8,692 nucleotides of DNA, taken from contig VHBV01000053.1 of assembly GCA_016882165.1 (NCBI GenBank), positions 1 through 8,692 on the forward strand. The letters run 5' to 3'. A program made the position numbers and the translations under genes. Source of the DNA: Candidatus Pelagibacterales bacterium. GTDB taxonomy: Bacteria > Pseudomonadota > Alphaproteobacteria > Rickettsiales > UBA1997. Under the pieces are notes generated by a model that saw only the letters and a program-made list of their open reading frames with translations, had not been told where the DNA came from and did not search any database. Positions 6,938 to 8,692 of this stretch are shown here, piece by piece (the stretch's first letter is position 1; the number at the start of each line of letters is the position of its first letter).

Positions 6938-6992
6938 TAACTAGAAAAAAAATAATTTTACTTCACTAAATGTAAGTCAATTTCTTAATAGA

Positions 6993-7066
6993 AATTGCGA
7001 GCATTATACAAAATACAATTAAATCAAATTTTAACTAACAGTATATAAGAATAATGCCTCGCAATT
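6993..7066. repeat. Imperfect inverted repeat with 15-base arms between convergent genes
   Basis: AATTGCGAGCATTAT (6993-7007) pairs with ATAATGCCTCGCAATT (7051-7066); the only flaw is one extra C in the second arm. The 43-base loop is AT-rich. It lies between the convergent asparaginase and Hsp20 genes. There is no T-run straight after either arm, so it is not a classic terminator; it may be a structured RNA end or the remnant of a small palindromic element. The second arm can also pair as TGCCT (7055-7059) with AGGCA (7076-7080). Confidence 0.6.
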
Positions 7067-7076
7067 CATAAAATAA

Positions 7077-7117
7077 GGCACTTAAAAATAACAAATATTT
7101 TTTAAGTTTTTGCTGCC
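7077..7117 (-). terminator. Possible terminator of the Hsp20-like gene (perhaps bidirectional)
   Basis: ACTTAAAAA (7080-7088) pairs with TTTTTAAGT (7099-7107), and outside it GGCA (7077-7080) can pair with TGCC (7114-7117) with a bulge. On the minus strand the hairpin starts at the Hsp20 stop and is followed by TTATTTTAT. On the plus strand it is followed by a T-rich stretch after the asparaginase gene. The stem is mostly A-T, so strength is uncertain. Confidence 0.4.
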
Positions 7118-7719
7118 TAGTTCTTTTGTAATTTTACGGTAATTTTATTATCTTCTTTAATAATTTCTGGCTCAGTTTTATTATTATATTTTGGCAAAGA
7201 AAATGAATAATAAAAACTCGAATTTGCCTTTTTTTCAGAATCTTTATCAATTTTATTATCTTCTTTCTTTGCAGAAAAAGTTAGAGAATTATTCTCAATT
7301 TTTATGGCAATATCTTCCTTTTTAAATCCAGAAAAATTTAATTCGTAATAATAGGTTTTTTCATCTTCATTTTTTAATACGGAAGATTGACTGTTGATTT
7401 TTCCAGACTCTTTTGCTTCATGAAAAAGTTTCTGCATATTTTTTTGGTGATTAGCAAACATCTTATTCATTTGTTTTTCCATTTCTGCTACTTCAGCAAA
7501 AATTCCATTTGTTTGAAAAAATGGATCATTTTCAAAAATTTGATGATGTTGTTGTACAATATTCCAATCAAATTCATTATTTGCCAATTCAGTGTGTTGT
7601 TTATGATCTTTTGTTTTTGCAAGTACTGTTCCTGAAATGCCAATTAGAGTGAAAATTATGGCTATGAAAATTTTTGATCCAAAAATTTTTTTTATATTTT
7701 GTAAGTTAAGTTTTTTCAT
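7117..7719 (-). CDS. Exported Hsp20/alpha-crystallin-like protein
   Basis: Small heat-shock proteins hold unfolding proteins in a refoldable state. The C-terminal part (about 119-198) of this 200-residue protein matches the alpha-crystallin beta sandwich: YYYELNFSGFKKEDIAIKIENN (123-144, broken here only for reference), LTFSAKKE (146-153), FYYSFSLPKY (169-178) and EIIKEDNKITVKLQK (185-199). The family's C-terminal I-x-I tail is absent; the protein ends at LQKN. Unusually, residues 16-34 (KIFIAIIFTLIGISGTVLA) form a signal peptide or membrane anchor, so the domain should lie in the periplasm. Between them is a polar, methionine- and glutamine-rich helical region (75-105, MEKQMNKMF...NMQKLF), perhaps a coiled coil. 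The first ATG is required to keep the signal. There is no Shine-Dalgarno. It is transcribed alone, and its upstream region contains a 173-base palindrome whose outer edge may supply the -10. Confidence 0.82.
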   Translation of the reverse strand: MKKLNLQNIKKIFGSKIFIAIIFTLIGISGTVLAKTKDHKQHTELANNEFDWNIVQQHHQIFENDPFFQTNGIFAEVAEMEKQMNKMFANHQKNMQKLFHEAKESGKINSQSSVLKNEDEKTYYYELNFSGFKKEDIAIKIENNSLTFSAKKEDNKIDKDSEKKANSSFYYSFSLPKYNNKTEPEIIKEDNKITVKLQKN

Positions 7720-7753
7720 TTTCTAAAGTTATTTAAAGTTAATAAAATTAGAC

Positions 7754-7759
7754 TATACC
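7754..7759 (-). promoter_or_regulatory. Candidate extended -10 for the Hsp20-like gene at the edge of the palindrome
   Basis: Read on the minus strand, the outer edge of the palindrome gives TTTGGTATAGT, a TGn-TATAGT extended -10-like sequence, and shortly after it TCTAAT (7751-7746 region). Either is about 30-40 bases before the Hsp20 ATG at 7719. No good -35 is present, and no heat-shock sigma32-type element is apparent. Confidence 0.28.
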
Positions 7760-7803
7760 AAATAAACTATTTGTTGTTCGTAGTAACGAAGTATTTTTGA
7801 GAT

Positions 7804-7862
7804 AAAAATTGTAAAAAATGAAAGCTGTATGAACATACAGCTTGAGGTTTTTTGTAATTTTT
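7804..7862. terminator. Strong hairpin with T-runs on both sides (possible bidirectional terminator)
   Basis: AAGCTGTATG (7822-7831) and CATACAGCTT (7834-7843) are perfect complements with only AA between. The plus strand then reads GAGG and six T; the minus strand reads TTCA and six T. A flanking A-rich/T-rich 15-base stem extends it to 59 bases. It could end minus-strand transcripts from tRNA-Gly before the Hsp20 gene, or belong to the palindromic element. Confidence 0.45.
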
Positions 7863-8077
7863 AGCCAAAAAGACGAAGTTAGTATGATGAATTACTTAAT
7901 TATCAAGAAATAGTTTATTTGGTATAAACACTATCATAAAACTGCGATTAATAGAGTTATGATTTGGTATAAATAAATATTTTTACCAGTACTTATTTTA
8001 TCTAGTCGGTGAAATTATTTTTTCAAGGTTGTTTAGGAAAGAATTTTTTTTGAGAAAAAAGATTTTGGTAGAGAAAT

Positions 8078-8152
8078 TGGAGCGGGCGAAGGGATTCGAA
8101 CCCTCGACATTCACCTTGGCAAGGTGACACTCTACCACTGAGCTACGCCCGC
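8078..8152 (-). tRNA. tRNA-Gly, anticodon GCC, CCA encoded
   Basis: The minus strand folds as a complete cloverleaf of 75 bases including CCA. The acceptor is GCGGGCG/CGCCCGC with discriminator T, the D arm GCTC-AGTGGTA-GAGT, the anticodon arm TCACC-TTGCCAA-GGTGA with GCC in the loop centre, a five-base variable loop, and the T arm GAGGG-TTCGAAT-CCCTT, followed by encoded CCA (8080-8078). The GCC anticodon reads GGC and GGU glycine codons. The D stem and T stem each close with a G-U pair. It is a single tRNA with no neighbour, transcribed towards the palindrome. Confidence 0.98.
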
Positions 8153-8230
8153 TTGAAGAAAAGAATAGATAAAAAATGAGATTTCTTGAGATTTTTAATC
8201 TATTTTTAAAAAAGAGATCAGAACTCTAAG

Positions 8231-8287
8231 CAAGGAAAAATAATTTGCAATAAATTATTATTAATCTTAGTCTAATCTGCTTCCTTG
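8231..8287. repeat. Nested inverted repeats upstream of the BON lipoprotein gene
   Basis: CAAGGAA (8231-8237) is the exact inverted copy of TTCCTTG (8281-8287), and inside lies a perfect AT stem AATAATTT/AAATTATT (8239-8246, 8252-8259; loop GCAAT). The structure ends 39 bases before the ATG at 8327. It may be a regulator site, or a terminator-like structure insulating the divergent tRNA and BON genes. No T-run follows it. Confidence 0.4.
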
Positions 8288-8313
8288 GCCTTTCTTGTTA
8301 TCAAGATTTTAAT
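8285..8313 (+). promoter_or_regulatory. Candidate promoter for the BON lipoprotein gene
   Basis: TTGGCC (8285-8290) and TTTAAT (8308-8313) are 17 bases apart, with 4 of 6 and 5 of 6 matches to consensus. The -10 ends 13 bases before the ATG, which would give a very short leader. The -35 overlaps the right arm of the inverted repeat ending at 8287, so a protein bound there could block it. Confidence 0.25.
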
Positions 8314-8326
8314 TCAACATTATATT

Positions 8327-8692
8327 ATGAGAATTATATCAATAATTTGTTCATTAATAGTTTTTCTTTTTAGCACTGCTTGCATGGAAACTGTTATTGT
8401 CGGTTCGGCAACAACAGGTTTTGTTGTAGTTCGTGAAAAAAGTTTACCAAATACAAGTAAAGACATTGTAATTTCAACCAAAATTGGATCAAGTTTTTTG
8501 GTAAATGGTTTGAAAAATTACGGAAACTCAATTGATGTTACAGTAAATGAGGGAAGGGTACTACTTACAGGAATTGTAAGAGATGTTCAAAAAGCAAAAC
8601 TTGCTTCCGATCTATGTTGGAGTGTTAAGGGTGTAAAGGAAGTTATTGATGAAATTCAGGTAAGAGATGGTGATTCAGTTCATTTAAAAGAC
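8327..8692 (+). CDS. BON-domain lipoprotein, C-terminus cut by the window edge
   Basis: The 122 visible codons run open to the window end. The start MRIISIICSLIVFLFSTAC is a lipoprotein signal with the acylated cysteine at 19, although serine rather than leucine stands at -3. After a short VIVGSATTGFVVVREKS segment comes a BON domain (about 40-115): STKIGSSFLVNGLKNYGNSIDVTVNEGRVLLTG (shown only as landmarks: I-D-V-T-V, G-R-V-L-L-T-G at 75-81) and then WSVKGVKEVIDEIQV (98-112). BON proteins such as OsmY and DolP bind phospholipid and help keep the outer membrane intact; members of this layout usually have two BON domains, so a second probably lies beyond the edge. It diverges from tRNA-Gly. 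No Shine-Dalgarno is visible. The call is secure at family level; the exact role is inferred. Confidence 0.9.
   Translation, partial: MRIISIICSLIVFLFSTACMETVIVGSATTGFVVVREKSLPNTSKDIVISTKIGSSFLVNGLKNYGNSIDVTVNEGRVLLTGIVRDVQKAKLASDLCWSVKGVKEVIDEIQVRDGDSVHLKD

Larger units (their letters stand above)
7754..7926. mobile_element. MITE-like element with 19-base terminal inverted repeats
   Basis: TATACCAAATAAACTATTT (7754-7772) is an exact inverted copy of AAATAGTTTATTTGGTATA (7908-7926), giving a 173-base element without coding capacity. Nested stems lie inside: TTTTTG/CAAAAA (7794-7799, 7866-7871), AAAAATTGTAAAAAA with TTTTTTGTAATTTTT (7804-7818, 7848-7862, two G-U pairs as RNA) and a perfect 10-base stem (7822-7843). 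Both ends begin and end in TATA, so a TA target duplication, as left by the IS630/Tc1-mariner group, would fit (inference). Alternatives are a structured RNA or a paired regulator site. No second full copy is in the window. Confidence 0.5.
7720..8077. other. Gene-free stretch between the Hsp20-like gene and tRNA-Gly
   Basis: No plausible reading frame is visible on either strand in these 358 bases. It holds the putative Hsp20 promoter, the 173-base inverted-repeat element (7754-7926), a further copy of the ATTTGGTATAAA motif (7962-7973) and a small stem ATCATAA/TTATGAT (7933-7939 with 7957-7963). The final hundred bases before the tRNA are T- and A-rich with no clear signal. Confidence 0.6.

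Noticed and set aside
7387..7635. 82-codon plus-strand frame rich in Phe, Leu and Ile
   Set aside because: It mirrors the Lys/Glu/Gln-rich coding strand of the Hsp20-like gene, so the hydrophobicity is a shadow and not evidence of a membrane protein.
7777..7790. Short stem TTCGT-AGTA-ACGAA
   Set aside because: Five base pairs in AT-rich DNA; not distinguishable from chance, and it lies inside the larger palindrome.
8111..8125. Inverted repeat CACCTTG-gc-AAGGTG
   Set aside because: It is the anticodon arm of tRNA-Gly and needs no other explanation.
1..8692. CRISPR array, toxin-antitoxin pair, phage or full insertion sequence
   Set aside because: No regularly spaced repeats, no paired small genes and no transposase, integrase or phage coding region were found on either strand.

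Overview
This is a strongly AT-rich window (about 30% G+C or less by eye) from a Gram-negative bacterium. It carries two lipoproteins, a periplasmic asparaginase and an exported Hsp20-like protein. The protein sequences look alphaproteobacterial, and FtsW and MutM resemble those of Rickettsiales. An ankyrin-repeat protein ending in a eukaryote-style CaaX box points to a host-associated lifestyle. ArgH shows that at least the last step of arginine synthesis is kept. The exact taxon cannot be fixed from the sequence alone.

Layout from left to right: partial argH (-, runs off the left edge); ftsW (+); a three-gene minus-strand run mutM, a lipoprotein and an ankyrin protein (transcribed 4552 to 2500 with gaps of 13 and 17 bases); queH (+), diverging from mutM; a small four-helix membrane protein (+); a type II L-asparaginase (+); an exported Hsp20-like protein (-); a gene-free stretch of 358 bases with a 173-base nested palindrome; tRNA-Gly(GCC) (-); and a BON-domain lipoprotein (+) cut by the right edge.

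Most genes are housekeeping: septal peptidoglycan synthesis (FtsW), oxidised-guanine repair (MutM), queuosine modification of tRNA (QueH), glycine tRNA, and envelope maintenance (BON lipoprotein, exported Hsp20). Asparaginase and ArgH could be loosely linked, because aspartate from asparagine feeds the reaction before ArgH, but nothing in the layout shows that.

The accessory signals are: (1) the ankyrin protein, with a C-terminal CIIS prenylation-type motif and a single-base frameshift near its 5' end; (2) the 173-base element with 19-base perfect inverted ends and an inner hairpin, resembling a small non-autonomous transposable element; (3) the absence of a recognisable Shine-Dalgarno sequence before any start in the window; (4) a recurrent TCTAAT -10-like hexamer. 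I see no CRISPR array, complete insertion sequence, phage gene, or clearly new multi-gene system.
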